DNA of 64,000 bases. It comes from Toxorhynchites rutilus septentrionalis. Its lineage: Eukaryota > Arthropoda > Insecta > Diptera > Culicidae. Positions 12,913 through 23,776 of this stretch are shown here, in pieces (positions within the stretch are counted from its first letter, which is position 1; each line of letters opens with the position of its first letter). Location of the stretch: positions 30,176,981 through 30,240,980 of the forward strand of contig NC_073744.1 of assembly GCF_029784135.1 (NCBI RefSeq), written 5' to 3'. The notes below the pieces were generated by a model. The model saw nothing but the letters and a program-made list of their open reading frames with translations. It searched no databases and had not been told where the DNA came from. A program made the translations under genes and the position numbers.

Positions 12913-13779
12913 GGAGTACCGGTAAGTTTCTTAGTTTTTTTTTCAAAAATTAATGCTTTATTCAGCAAAAATGGTTACAAATTTAATATACAAAGTATTG
13001 TTCATCGCCAGCACATTGGAGAAGTGCTGGTCAACCAGACCATGTTGCATCGATCGAAAAAGGTAATAATCGGACGGAGCAATGTCTGAAGGACCTTTGG
13101 ACCTTCCATTTCAGCGTTCCCAAGTATGTTTTGACCGGCTTCGCGACATGCGGCCGAGCATTGTCGTGCTGCAAAATAACTTCATCGTGTCTTTGCTCGT
13201 ATTGTGGCCGTTCTTCCTTCAGTGCACGGCTCAAACGCATCAATTGTCGTCGGTAGAGGTCTCCCGTAATGGTTTCATTGCTTTTAAACATTGCTTTTAG
13301 ACGATCTGATATGGTTTGCTGAGCTACTCCAAGTGTATCTGCAAGTTCTTGTTGCGTTTGTGACGGATCTTGCTTGAGTAAAGCCTCCAATTCTTCATCT
13401 TCAAACTTTTTTGGCGGTCCGGAACGTTCTTCGTCTACCAAACCAAAATTATCACTTTTAAACCGTGCAAACCACGTCTGACACGTTCGCTCAGTTGGAG
13501 CATGGTCACCATAAACTTCCACCAAAATGCGATGACTTTCCGCAGCTTTTTTCTTCATATTGAAGTAATGAAGTAACACTCCCCGCAAAAACACTCTCGT
13601 TGGTACGAAATTCGACATATTGGAAGTGGAAAAAACCATTTTGTTTACGCTTCAACTTTTTGACATATACTGAAAAATACGCGCAATGACAATAGCTTTC
13701 CAACGAGTGTCTGGAAAATTTGAATAACTGGAATAATTACGCCATCTGTTGTAAAACTGAAGAAACTTACCGGTACACC
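12913..13779 (-). mobile_element. Internally deleted mariner with TIRs and TA duplication
   Basis: The left end GGAGTACCGGTAAGTTTCTT and right end AAGAAACTTACCGGTACACC are inverted repeats of each other with one mismatch. Both are flanked by TA (12911-12912 and 13780-13781). At 867 bp the element is well short of a full mariner, and the transposase inside lacks its middle. It inserted at or beside the 5' end of the Helitron-like element, so it is the younger of the two. Confidence 0.9.
12962..13618 (-). pseudogene. mariner transposase, central deletion plus frameshift
   Basis: The ATG at 13618 starts MSNFVPTRVFLRGVLL. The N-terminal helix-turn-helix domain follows (CQTWFARFKSDNFGLVDEER, then QQELADTLGVAQQTISDRLK). 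After LKAM the reading jumps straight to SNETITGDLYRRQLMRLSRA, so about 100 residues with the first catalytic Asp are missing. The second Asp is present in LQHDNARPH. Just after LKWKVQ a frameshift occurs; in the next frame SDIAPSDYYLFRSMQHGL supplies the third Asp. The product would be catalytically dead. It belongs to a different mariner lineage from the copies at 1-1262 and 47281-48530. Confidence 0.88.
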
Positions 13780-13869
13780 TATTATAAAGGGTGTATCGTT
13801 CACAATCCGCACACACAAAATTCTCTCTCATTTTTTTTATCCGATTAGTTAGACAATTAGACAATTAAA

Positions 13870-14160
13870 GTTAATTTCGGCATCATTAATTCAATTTATA
13901 TCGCCTTTATATCCGAATGCGCGAACTTTGGCCCTAACCCCAGCCAAAAGGTTCTGCACTACCTCAGAATTGACAGTTTTTTGCATATTAACCCCTGATT
14001 TCTTCTTTTCTTCTACATTCATCACCACTTTAGTTCGTTTTAAAATGGTGTCCCTTCATAATGGCCCAGTATTTTTCTATTGGGTGCAGTCCCGGAGTGT
14101 TTGGGGGGTTCAGATCTATCGGCACGAAATCGACATCATTTGGCGCACCTGATGAAATAA
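13870..14160 (-). pseudogene. DD37E transposase C-terminal relic
   Basis: Minus-strand blocks read NPPNTPGLHPIEKYWAIMK, containing the catalytic Glu, then after a frameshift NSEVVQNLLAGVRAKVRAFG. These correspond to PPNAPELRPIEKYWAIMK and the C-terminal VVQNLMDGVKRKVRAYG of the ITm copies at 52984 and 60786. Everything upstream of the Glu region is missing. It is diverged in sequence from both those copies and from the relic at 1950, so it is a separate old insertion. Confidence 0.78.
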
Positions 14161-16770
14161 ACTCACAACTCATGTCTACGAAGAAATTCAATTTATTTTA
14201 CCCAACGGATCAAAAGCTAGAACAATTTGAGAAAATTGGTGGCTAGAAAAGACCTTGATTACCTCGAATTAATGAAAAAAACATGAAAAAACAAGCAAAC
14301 ATGTCAACATCAATCGCGTTTTTTTCGGGTAAGCACGTAAATATTTACTTATAACATTGTAGGATTGCGGAACTCTACATAATTTGTATGCAGATAGACT
14401 ATTCACAGTTTGTGGGAGGAATACTCATACGACTGAAATGTATTTAACAATGTGGAAGATAGGTCAGAACAGAAATCGATCAAGGCACGATCCCTTTCCT
14501 TCTGGGCCCCTCAAATATATTAGTGAAAAAGCACTGAGAGAATATATCATAACACGTACATTGTTTTGAATGTTCTGAATGGTTCGAGTGAACTCTGGAA
14601 TGGCAAATTAGCAAAGGTTGAACTAAAGGACAAGCTGGATAAAAGCCGAATTGGTTTTCCATCTGGCACCCGGGGAACATAAATACAAATCAAATCTCGG
14701 GGACTTGTCTCAAAAATCTACTATTGCATTTCGCACTATCCCTCCATTAATGCTAAGCACGGTACCCCTGAGCATGACCGCCTCGACTATCAGGAACTAG
14801 TTCCCATCGCCCCCACCAAAGTGCCATTCCATGTAATTAACATAATTGGTGTCACTTTTCGCATCCTGCTAAATATAGCCAAAGTTTGTAATCGTTTTAC
14901 GACCATTCGGAGGGAGATGGTTTAGAAATTGGATTCACATCCTCCGCATCCTTCGGATGGACCACCGGAAAGCAGTTTATGAACTCTTTCCAAAATCAGA
15001 TCTCGCAGCGAGGGAGAAAATTAAAATTAGGATCAAATCTAGCTCACTCACACATATCATCAGCAGGCAGTGCTGTCATCGCCTCCGGCCTTCCGCCGGA
15101 TGGTTGCGGTTTGGCTGGCCTCCGGGTTTTCTCGGTTCCCCGTCATCTCGCAGCGACGATGAAGAGGGGCAAACACAGAACCGACGCAAGGAAAGTTGTC
15201 TGCTGGCAAACATAAATTCTCCGGAAAACTTGACACACCAGTGAAACTTTCCACGCGAACAATACGAGCTGCCAGCTTCTCTCCAGCAAAGCTGCAAACG
15301 AGATAATTTATTACAATCAGAAGAGGCAATCATTGCTGCGCTGACTTTTGTCGTCGTTTGCTCGGAATTGAATTTCCAACCCGAGAAACGATGGGGCCCC
15401 AAAAAGCCGGAGACAATGGCTGGTGGCGCCAAAGTTTTTCGTCAGTTAATTTTTGCATATTGTCCCGATGTATAAATTCACTCATACGCTCCATACATAT
15501 GGCGGTGGCAGCTTGTGAACCAATGTAAATCAGTGAAAAATGGAACAGTGGTTATGACCTTTTTATGTAATTTTTTTTTTCGTTTCCAACTCCAACCATA
15601 CCACATTACTTTGGGTGTTTGTTTTACTTTTGTGTTCGACAGTTCCCGAGTTCGATGGTTCGTACACACATGAAGGGGGTTTGCAATGCCAGCCGAATAC
15701 TTGACCCCATTATTGCAAAAAGGGGTGGAACAAAGGAAAGCCACCGCACAGTTTCAGCACTTTTGCCATACATAAACGGAAAAAGCATTAGAATCCGGTC
15801 CGCTTGAAGAAACTGGAACAAAGGGAGTTTATTGCAAGACCCCCTCGCTTTTATGCGACTTCACGTTTCTCCGGCGGAAATGTGAGTGCGTTACTTTCCG
15901 GATGTGGTTGTTCACAACGCCTCGTACTTAGGCCAGACTGAGTACCCTCGACCGAGCAGCAGCAGCAGCGGCAGCAGAAGGGCCATTCGTGAAGGGTATT
16001 TATAAGGAAGTTTAAAGAGTAAACTTTCCCGGAAGCCTAGAGATGTGTGCTTCAAAGCGATCGTAGGCGGCGGCGGGAACTTTCGATTGTAGGGTTAGAG
16101 TTGAAGTGGCTTGGATTCGCAGGAGCGACGCGATTTGCATGATGTAGATTTGCATAGTTGTTTTCCTGGAATTGACGGAACGGTTTGGAGGAATACACCA
16201 CATTTATGGTGACTTCCAACAGCGGGCAGTTAACTTTATTATCGATGACAAAAAATGAATATTTTTCAATGCCAATTGTGGAAGACAATTCGCGTTGACG
16301 GCGGAATGGTGTCGACATCTGGATACGACATTAGTTTGTATGAGGCAAACTCTTCTCTATCAGATTAGTCGGCCATAAAGCAGTTTTAAATTACTAAAAT
16401 TTGTATGATATTTTTTTCTTGGCGTTATTTACCTACTAGAAGTACGTTGTTCTGACGCTAATTAATTTAAACTATTTTCTATGAATTTTCCGATATCCTC
16501 ACCAAAACTTACCATTATGCTATAAAATTATCTTAAGACACAATTTTTGTATGACATTTTTTCACAAATTGCAAGCAAAATTGATTATCATTTACATAGA
16601 GTACTAATTTGATTTGGGAACAATATTTTTCATAATTATTTTGATTTTAAAGGTGTTCTCATTTTCTCTGCAAACCCATATTGTCATGCCTACTCCCCCA
16701 TTTCGTAATACGAAGCTCAATGGCGTCAACGCGGATGAACGCTTTACTCCCTATTTGACATATGGGTGAT
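14161..16770. other. No gene recognised; partly GC-rich unique-looking DNA
   Basis: I see no transposon blocks here. About 14900-16200 is more GC-rich than most of the window, with a CAG/GCA-type microsatellite at 15957-15980. Several overlapping frames of 60-120 codons exist on both strands, but none has recognisable domains or convincing splice sites. It could be ordinary intergenic DNA or hold non-coding exons. Confidence 0.45.
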
Positions 16771-16851
16771 ATTGGTGACCAGGGTTGCCAACTATAATTT
16801 TAAAAAATCAGGAAGAATGAAAATAAAGATCAGGATAAATCGGGATAGCTC

Positions 16852-16920
16852 ATATTGGGTTGTGCGAAAAGTTAATGTCGGTTTTTGGGAAAACAAAACA
16901 TAATTTTCAATCAAAGCATT
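16852..16920. repeat. Possible mariner terminal repeat fragment
   Basis: TTGGGTTGTGCGAAAAGTTA at about 16857 resembles the outer end of mariner elements and follows the left subterminal region of the enclosing hAT element directly. No transposase block adjoins it and no partner end was identified. It is probably the remaining end of a deleted mariner. Confidence 0.4.
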
Positions 16921-17747
16921 GTAATTTAATGTTATATCCATAGTTTCACAATCATTCGCCATCTTTCACACAGCTTAAACATTCTATCCTCCCAGAACAT
17001 GTTTGCTTCCCGTCGAAAACTGCTGCGAGCCATACATGTGAGAAAAAAATTGCTTGGCAGCAGCGCATAATACAGAATCCATTCCAAATCCCACCAGGAA
17101 CAGCGTACATCTTTCTCCGGGCGAAGACCGGATATGTTAAGGAACTAATAAGTATGGTCTAAATCCTCGCATAAGCGGAAATGCTAGTGATTCGCCTGAC
17201 CTTTTGATCGTTTTAATCGTTTTTTTTTTCCGAAAAACCGAAACGAAATCACCACCATCAATTGCAGAGAAATCAATATTCAAATTTTCACTGAGTTCAT
17301 CGTCCATGCTTTGCAATGAATCTTTACTCAACTAATGAGAAAAGCATATCAGCAGTGGAAGACTTATTGATTTATTTCTAATTTTTAGGATATACGGTTA
17401 CACCATACTAAATAGTCCCATCATTAAAGTTGATGCTACTTTGAATCAGACGAACAAATTATATATAAAATCTTTTTATATTGACTGTGGATTTAAAAAA
17501 TTCTCTTGAGTAATTTTACACTCTGAAACGTATTCCGACATTAATAACTGTGGGAATACATCTACATACCTTATCCTTAATAAAGCAATGTTGTTCCTCA
17601 AACTTAATCTCGTTGTAATTCCATAAATTCGTCAGACAATCTGGTTTCATGAAACTTTCTAGCACTGTTTTGGAAAGCCACGAAACAACTGATAAAAACA
17701 AGTTAAGTACAGCTTTGCGTCTGGAGAATTTAACTTAATGTAAGATA

Positions 17748-18245
17748 TTGGGTTGGGGAAAAAGAAATGCCGTATATTGTCAATATATGGCAACACCTCA
17801 ACATATCTTGTGTTGTACTTATCGCATCGGGTCATACTATACGGCTATTTAAAGACGACAATCTGTGCTACAAGTCCTTTTCAGTCTCAAGTTATAGCAT
17901 GTCAAAGATGGAGTCCACCAAGCAAGAATTTCGGCATATTTAACGTTTTTACGAGTTGACGCAAAAAAATCTTTTGGACCGAATCAACGCCTGCGATGCA
18001 CTGCAGAAACGGAACATACTCGACCCATTTTTGAAGAAGATGGTGACTGGTGATGAAAAATGAATCACGTGCGACAACCTAGAGCGGAAAAAGTCGTGGT
18101 CGAAGCGCGGTGAGCCGGCCCAAACCATCGCCAAGCCGGGATTGACGTCAAATAAGGGGTGGTGGAGGGGGGGGAGGTGTTTATAATGAATTTGGCTTCT
18201 AAATGGCAACAAGTTTGGGAACAAAACGGCGCATATTTGACTTAA
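17748..18245 (+). pseudogene. mariner relic with two large deletions
   Basis: Following TA at 17746, the sequence TTGGGTTGGGGAAAAAGAAA is a mariner-type left end. Plus-strand coding blocks are MSKMESTKQEFRHI at about 17898, then directly LTQKNLLDRINACDALQKRN and FLKKMVTGDEK around 17955-18060 (first catalytic Asp, followed by a stop where Trp is expected), SWSKRGEPAQTIAKPGLT, and finally LASKWQQVWEQNGAYLT ending in TAA near 18244. Two deletions removed most of the DNA-binding domain and the second and third catalytic residues. A matching right end (inverted GGGTTGGGGAAAAAGAAA) sits far away at about 23756-23776, so later insertions may have split this element. Confidence 0.8.
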
Positions 18246-18254
18246 ATTGTATGG

Positions 18255-18420
18255 GGGGTCTTTGTAGCCTAATTGGTTGCGTATTCGCTACTAAGCGAAC
18301 GATCATGAGCTCATAACTCAGGGTTCCTCAACTGACCATTGTTTCGACACGACAAATGTAAATTTATTTGCGATACTGTTCGGCGAGAAGCGGTTTAAAT
18401 GCGCGACACAAGGATTAGAT
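18255..18420 (+). mobile_element. tRNA-like SINE head, tentative
   Basis: The stretch GTCTTTGTAGCCTAATTGG resembles a tRNA 5' end with an A box, and CATGAGCTCATAACTCAGGG about 35 bases on sits where a B box would be. Together they suggest a pol III-derived SINE of another family from the ones at 5862 and 32155. No target duplication or second copy was found in the window. Confidence 0.4.
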
Positions 18421-18476
18421 CTTTGCGAGATAAAATACGAAATATTTATTAAAAATTTTATAAAACGAAAAAAAGC

Positions 18477-18740
18477 TTATTTTTGGACATTTTCGATGTG
18501 ATCACGCCTTTTTGCGATAACGCGTTTTAAATGGTGAACAAACTTCTTCATACACAACTCTAACATTACGAATTCGATGTTGAAAATCCGAGTTATTTCT
18601 TCTTTGAGTTCCTCCAGATTTTGTGGCTTATTAACATAGCAACGGTCCTTCACATACCCCCAGAGGAAGTAATCGACGACGAGAAATGTTGAAATTCTTA
18701 CCATAAGAGGACAAAGTTTCATTAAGGCTTCGGTTGCTCG
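18477..18740 (-). pseudogene. Tc1/mariner-superfamily transposase C-terminus
   Basis: The minus-strand frame reads VVDYFLWGYVKDRCYVNKPQ then NLEELKEEITRIFNIE and ends KRRDHIENVQK. The DYFLWGYVK block is the region around the third catalytic acidic residue in mariner-like DDE transposases, and the rest is the usual C-terminal tail. The upstream part of the gene is gone. The sequence differs from the other mariner copies here, so it marks another family. Confidence 0.7.
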
Positions 18741-19392
18741 AGTAATACGATTTCACTAAAAATACACATTCTTGTAAATTGTGCATCTTGACACTAAAAA
18801 CCATCCGATCAGACTGAACAAGTAGCCGAATATTATCGTCCCGAAGTGGGGAACGCTATGTTACCATCGACGGAGCGAAACATTTTTTTTAAAAGAGCTA
18901 TTCGATTTTTTTGCGTGAGCGTTTAATCTGAAAGACCCTATACTTATGGCAGACACACAACTACACTAGCGATGTACTCTGAACATTATGTGTCTGTCAG
19001 CATGTACAGCGCTATAACCTACAATCGCTGTATCTGTACTGACCTGATTCACCGTTGTACACGGCTACATTCCAACTGTGCGCAGCGCCATAGAGGGTAG
19101 TCGTGGGTAGCATGAACAAATTTTGACAACACCGAATCAAAACACATGGTAAACATTTCAAAATTTCCCATCTGCATCAATCGATTCTTCTTATTTACTG
19201 TCTTTTGAGTTAGAAATCCAGATGTGGAAACTTGTTTGTTGTGTTTGACAGTTTCTCAAAGTGATCGATATCGACCCCCTGGGTGACGATTTCAACTTGA
19301 TTGAAACAATATCAAAACCAAATTTTAAGGAGAAGAGAATATTCACAGTTTTCGCATTTGTCAAAATTATCACAAAAGCTTCAAGAGTTATA

Positions 19393-19600
19393 TTAGGTTG
19401 GGAAAAAAGTAATCCATTATTTTTTGGTGAAATTCTGGCCTATCTTTCATATTCTTCGGAATGCCCGATTTGAATCAAATATACACCGTTTTGTTGGAAA
19501 ATTTGTTGCCATTCTAAAGGTAGCTTCATGATGTTTCATGAAGAGGTCTAGGTCCTTATTAGCGAAAAACCATAGCAATAAATTTTTACAATCTTCTCTT
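19393..19600 (-). pseudogene. mariner 3' end relic
   Basis: TTAGGTTGGGAAAAAAGTAA at 19396 is a mariner-type terminus preceded by TA. Inward from it, minus-strand blocks resemble the C-terminal transposase tail: the region covering about 19465-19560 contains CAAACGGTGT..-like and ATGAAGCTACC-like pieces of the W..V...NG.Y tail seen in the mariner at 17748. Frames are broken. No matching far end was identified. Confidence 0.55.
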
Positions 19601-19808
19601 GATCACAATTTCTTATCACTCTTGAAATTTTCCAATACGAGAAAAACAGGAAGTGGGTTATATCTATGGTATAACCGCAAGGGTGACGTAGGACTATCGT
19701 TGATTTAGAGATCATTTGTATGAAGTTGAATCTGAATTCATTCTGAATGAATGAATATTTGGAGAACTTCGAAAACGAGAGCGTTACGTTGGAGGCACAA
19801 GGTTTTAT

Positions 19809-20910
19809 GCATCCAATATTGGATACGGAAATATCCTACTGATGGGGAAGAATAATCTTCAGAAGCTATCCTGTTGATTGCGATTGATTGAAAAATCACA
19901 AAACCTAATGTATTTGGTCACAGTGTTACATGGATAGAAAACATTAAAATAAACTCTTTCACATGAATATATTTTGAAAATTCCCAAAGGAACTGGCAGA
20001 TTATTTTCAGTAACGATTAGATATTTCCACATTTTCCTCGATACTGGAAGCCCACCAGTGGCTAATGCCAACTCGATAACCACCTGTTAATAGCACTTGA
20101 TTGAAACATATTTGGTCACAGTGTTACATGGATAGAAAACATTCAATTAAACTCTTTCACATGAATATATTTTGAAAATTCCCAAAGGAACTGGCAGATT
20201 ATTTTCCAGCAATGATTAGATCTTTCCGGAACTTTCTCGATGCTGAATGGCATCCTAACGGAAAGAGTTCTGCGCGTGTATGTGTCGATCCTTCGCCGTC
20301 CACCTCCTCCAGCACGTTAGGCATCGATGTTGTCTTGTCGATGTCCTCACGAAAAATGAATGTGTCTCACCACCAGAATATCGCTTAAGTATGCTTTTTG
20401 TGTGTGATTGAATCGAGAGAAGGTGTGGTTTACGATGGCAATTTGGAAGGCAAACTAGAGGGGAATGAACTCTCTGAGCTCGGAACTTTCGGCGAATGAG
20501 CAATAATCGATTGCGGGCGCATACAATATTGGATACGGAAATATCCTACTGATGGGGAAGAATAATCTTCTGAAGCTATCCTGTTAATTGCGATTGATTG
20601 AAAAACCACAAAACCAAATGTATTTGGTCACAGTGTTACATGGATAGAAAACATTCAATTAAACTCTTTCACATGAATATATTTTGAAAATTCCCAAAGG
20701 AACTGGCAGATTATTTTCAGTAACGATTAGATATTTCCACATTTTCCTCGATACTGGAAGCCCACCAGTGGTTAATGCCAACTCGATAACCACCTGTGTT
20801 ACATGGATAGAAAACATTCAATTAAACTCTTTCACATGAATGTATTTTTAAATTCCCAGAGGAACTGGCAGATTATTTCCCGGATCTTTCTCGATGCTGA
20901 ATGGCATCCA
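19809..20910. repeat. Direct-repeat block, unit about 715 bp
   Basis: The roughly 280-bp segment at 19809-20087 recurs at about 20525-20797 with only a few differences. The DNA after each copy (20110-20280 and 20798-20935) is also related. All four contain GTTACATGGATAGAAAACATT and GGAACTGGCAGATTATTT, so each long unit itself holds an older internal duplication. A GT-rich microsatellite follows at 20933-20947. The high similarity between the long units suggests a fairly recent tandem duplication. Confidence 0.82.
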
Positions 20911-21129
20911 AACGAAAAGAATTCCGCGCGTGTATGTGTGTGTGTGTAGCGGCTGCTTCGAGATCTTCCCGGGGAACCGTTTGTGGCATCACTCTCCTCC
21001 TGATAGATTCCCTTCTGGCCTAGGGTGCACAAACAGGCTCTTGGCGACACCGTTCATCCGCGCTTTCATGATAAATAAAGAGCTTCACCGCAACAGCGAC
21101 AACATCCTCCAATCGCTGTTCAATTAGAA

Positions 21130-21412
21130 CTGAGTGGATTTCCGAGCGCCGCTCGCTTATATACCGATTGGTGATTTCAATAGCCTGTTTTGAAAGCAAT
21201 TTTAAGACTATTGAAACAAGTTTTTGGATCAAAAAGTAACAAGTATATAACGCGTAGACATTTCATCTTTCGAATGAAGTGTTTATCATACCATTTCGTT
21301 CAGTTGTTTAGGAGCTATTAACGCTCAAAATCTCGGTCTCCGGCGTAACGCTTTCGTTTTCGAAACTTTGATTTTACACCCCGGTATAGAAATGAAAGAC
21401 GTAGTCCTACGT
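21130..21412. repeat. Dispersed repeat ending in GACGTAGTCCTACGTC palindrome
   Basis: This segment matches about 63193-63905: both have GGATTTCCGAG, CATAGCCTGTTTT-like and CACCCCGGTA(T/C)AGAAATGAAAGACGT. It ends in the near-perfect palindrome GACGTAGTCCTACGTC (21395-21410). Variants of that palindrome occur at 43015, 63893 and, in part, 10106 and 25453. No open frame is present. Its family is unknown to me. Confidence 0.6.
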
Positions 21413-21426
21413 CAAAAAAAATGATA

Positions 21427-21625
21427 ATTGGGTGGTGCCAGGTCCGAACTATATGGTGGATGCATTAAAACATCCCAATCAAGCTCTCGGAATTGTGTGG
21501 CCTTGCGTTGTCCTGATGGAACATAACACCTCTTCTGTTGCCCAATTCTAAACGTTTCTGTTCAACCGCTACCTTCAAATGGTCCATTTGTTGAGAGTAA
21601 AGATCATAATTTAGTGTATTACACT
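21427..21625 (-). pseudogene. mariner transposase fragment
   Basis: On the minus strand LNYDLYSQQMDHLKVAVEQK is followed by RLELGNRRGVMFHQDNARPH, which includes the second catalytic Asp. Then a deletion or frameshift leads to the IHHIVRTWHHP region, corresponding to the PPYSPDLAPSD segment read out of frame. It resembles the mariner copy at 47468 but is clearly diverged. No ends were identified. Confidence 0.75.
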
Positions 21626-21711
21626 GAAAAACAAAGTTAAAAAAAAAATTAAAATAATAAATAAGTGAATTTTTTTCTACGAAGATATTTTTGTGGGATG
21701 AAATCATGCTA

Positions 21712-21929
21712 CTTTCGTATTAGCGTCACCGGAGCCGAAATACAATTCCGACGGCGGGTCGGCGGCCTTTCGCAAACAAACCTGTGTTCCATCGATTGCC
21801 CGGTTAGTTTGAAACATAGGAGACGATCCTTTAGTTAGGACGGCCTACGTTTGCCCGGTTAAGTTTTTTATATTTCAGTGCAAAAATTCTATCTATTGTA
21901 TTTCGGCTCCGTTGACGCTAATACGAAAG
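21712..21929. mobile_element. 218-bp MITE with 34-bp TIRs and TA duplication
   Basis: The left end starts CTTTCGTATTAGCGTCACCG and the right end is its inverted complement over 34 positions with one mismatch (GTCACC against GTCAAC). Both ends abut TA. The interior is about 150 bp without coding capacity. TA target and TIR length fit a Tc1/mariner-type MITE. The nearly perfect TIRs suggest recent activity. Confidence 0.9.
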
Positions 21930-22099
21930 TACCGAAATCATCGTGAAGTGTTTTACTTGACTATTGACTTAGATGGAAAACTTTATAATAATGAATTAAA
22001 TTAGCTTTTAGAGGAGAAAACGTTGACCGATTTTCAAGTTTATTAATGTGTACTGAAGGGTGAAATGGACAAATAAAAGCACCTTTTTCAAAAGTTTTA

Positions 22100-22285
22100 A
22101 AATGTTTGTATGTATGGGAGCAGATCTCTCTTTCTCTTAGAATGAACGGCAGCTTGGAATTATACCCAAAAAAAAGGCCAAATGATTTCAAGCGGGGATC
22201 GAACCAAGGCCGGATGGAATACAAAGCTGTTTTACACGACAACGCTATCCAATACTCACTGGTACTGTTGGATAAATGTGTGATA
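22100..22285 (-). mobile_element. tRNA-like SINE, tentative
   Basis: On the minus strand TATTGGATAGCGTTGTCGTG is an A-box-like start and, about 40 bases later, GCCTTGGTTCGATCCCCGC is a close match to a tRNA B box. The following DNA is AT-rich. The spacing is tRNA-like, but there is no folded mature tRNA with a consistent acceptor stem, so I read it as a SINE head. No second copy was seen in the window. Confidence 0.5.
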
Positions 22286-22478
22286 ATGTTACACTACATT
22301 ATAAAATGAAGTTAGAAATTGTTTTCTAAGAGTGAAAAGGAGAGCACAAACGTGGACTTATTTCCTTTCCGGTCTGGGTCGTGTATGTGGCAAGTATGCG
22401 AAAGGTTTGATGCGTACTTATTTGCAATGTGTCTCTTGTTTCGCTCTCTCATATTGCTCTTATATTGCTATGGCATAT

Positions 22479-22489
22479 ATATATATACA

Positions 22490-22572
<83 letters not shown>

Positions 22573-22585
22573 TACATATACACTA

Positions 22586-22634
<49 letters not shown>
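22479..22634. repeat. (TA)n microsatellite
   Basis: Two long TA dinucleotide runs (about 22497-22568 and 22589-22634) are separated by a short ACTACATATACACTACTG spacer. They directly adjoin CAGCCATTCCATG at 22635, which is one end of the TIR element found complete at 57858-58389. That end also sits in TA repeats there. Confidence 0.95.
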
Positions 22635-22637
<3 letters not shown>

Positions 22638-22700
22638 CCATTCCATGTCAAACCGATATAGTGGATCTCAGATTTATGTGAAAAGTGATAGATGCGTTTG
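22635..22700. mobile_element. Single end of the 57.9-kb TIR family
   Basis: CAGCCATTCCATG followed by AAACCGATATAGTGG and TCTCAGATTT matches the terminal inverted repeats at 57858 and 58389. Only this one end is recognisable here, and the other end seems to be lost in or beyond the TA microsatellite. Confidence 0.65.
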
Positions 22701-23149
22701 GTTCGACAGATTCATTTCAAGTGTTCTTTTCCTTCATGTTACAGCGTTATATAGGCTGATCGATAGGCTATCGACTCAACTGAATTAGAATATAATAAAG
22801 GTTCCCTTTGACTGGACAATCGAACTGGATATTGAATTTCTATGCACTATTGGATGCTGTGATAAAGGAGACTTAGAAATTCTACGCGCGGTTATTTGAA
22901 ATTTGCCTTTTGACTATTCGGACGTTTGTCCGTTTGATTTATTGCCCCTTTTTGTTTTGGGGATACAATCCTTTGCTAATGATTGACTCTTGAATAGTAG
23001 CCAAATAATTTATGGTTTTTTGTACCTTTTGGAATACTGATTGAAGCTGTATTGTGGATCTGAATATAAAGATTAAACAACCATCTTAGTGTGTTATTCT
23101 AGCTACTATGTCCACGCAACAATCATCATGTGTCGGTAATCCCAGTCCC

Positions 23150-23347
23150 TTCTTCTTCTTCTTCTTCTTCTTGAATGGCGTTAACGTTCCCTGTGGAACT
23201 TTTGCCGTCTCAACGTATGCATTAACTAGCGTCATTTATTAATACTTAGTTGAGATTTCTTGAGCCAAATAACACGCTTTGAATGTAATCCGAGGGGCAA
23301 GCTCTAGAATACGCGTGACCATAGTGCAAGTCGAAGGGAATTTCTCT
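23150..23347 (-). mobile_element. Feilai-like SINE, 5'-truncated
   Basis: Read on the minus strand it runs from GAAATTCCCTTCGACTTGCA through CTCAACTAAGTATTAATAAA to GGGAACGTTAACGCCATTC and ends in a GAA trinucleotide repeat. It matches the plus-strand copy at 32155-32395 along its length but lacks the tRNA-like head. I recognise the 3' body as resembling Feilai, the tRNA-related SINE of Aedes; that naming is from memory and not tested here. Confidence 0.75.
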
Positions 23348-23699
23348 GACCCAGTCCCTTATCGCTCATATTTTCGGCCCGCTTCATCGGTAATTGGCAC
23401 TATTAATAACGCAACAAAGGAAGCCTCATATCAACAGTCCCGCTGTGAACAGCCCAACTGTGAACATTTGAACAATAGTAATATTCTTACGCTGAAAAAA
23501 GGCGACATATGTTGCGCATCGATAGAATAGGAATTCTCTTGCGCCTAAACGGCTACTGTGTTATAGATAATAAAACAAATGTTTTTCGATAGATAGCGAT
23601 ACTCTTACGCCTCAAAATAGTAACAGTGTAATATACAACAAAAGTTATCTTAAGATAAAAAATGTACACGAATCAATTCGGCTCTGTTACAAATTGTTG

Positions 23700-23776
23700 G
23701 GATAAAAAAAAATTAAGCATGTTAAATAAAGCGTTAAATTTCGATCAGAAATACGACATTTCTTTTTCCCCAACCC
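23700..23776. repeat. Orphan mariner right end
   Basis: ATTTCTTTTTCCCCAACCC ending at 23776 and followed by TA is the inverted complement of the mariner left end at 17748, with near identity over about 24 bases. The preceding AT-rich stretch could be the untranslated tail. It is either the displaced partner of that relic or the end of another copy. Confidence 0.55.

Noticed and set aside
22183..22262. Possible genuine tRNA gene on the minus strand
   Set aside because: The B box is good, but I could not form a consistent acceptor stem and anticodon arm; a SINE head fits better.
22319..22788. Three overlapping frames of about 110-120 codons rich in Ile-Tyr
   Set aside because: They are translations of the TA microsatellite in all frames, not proteins.
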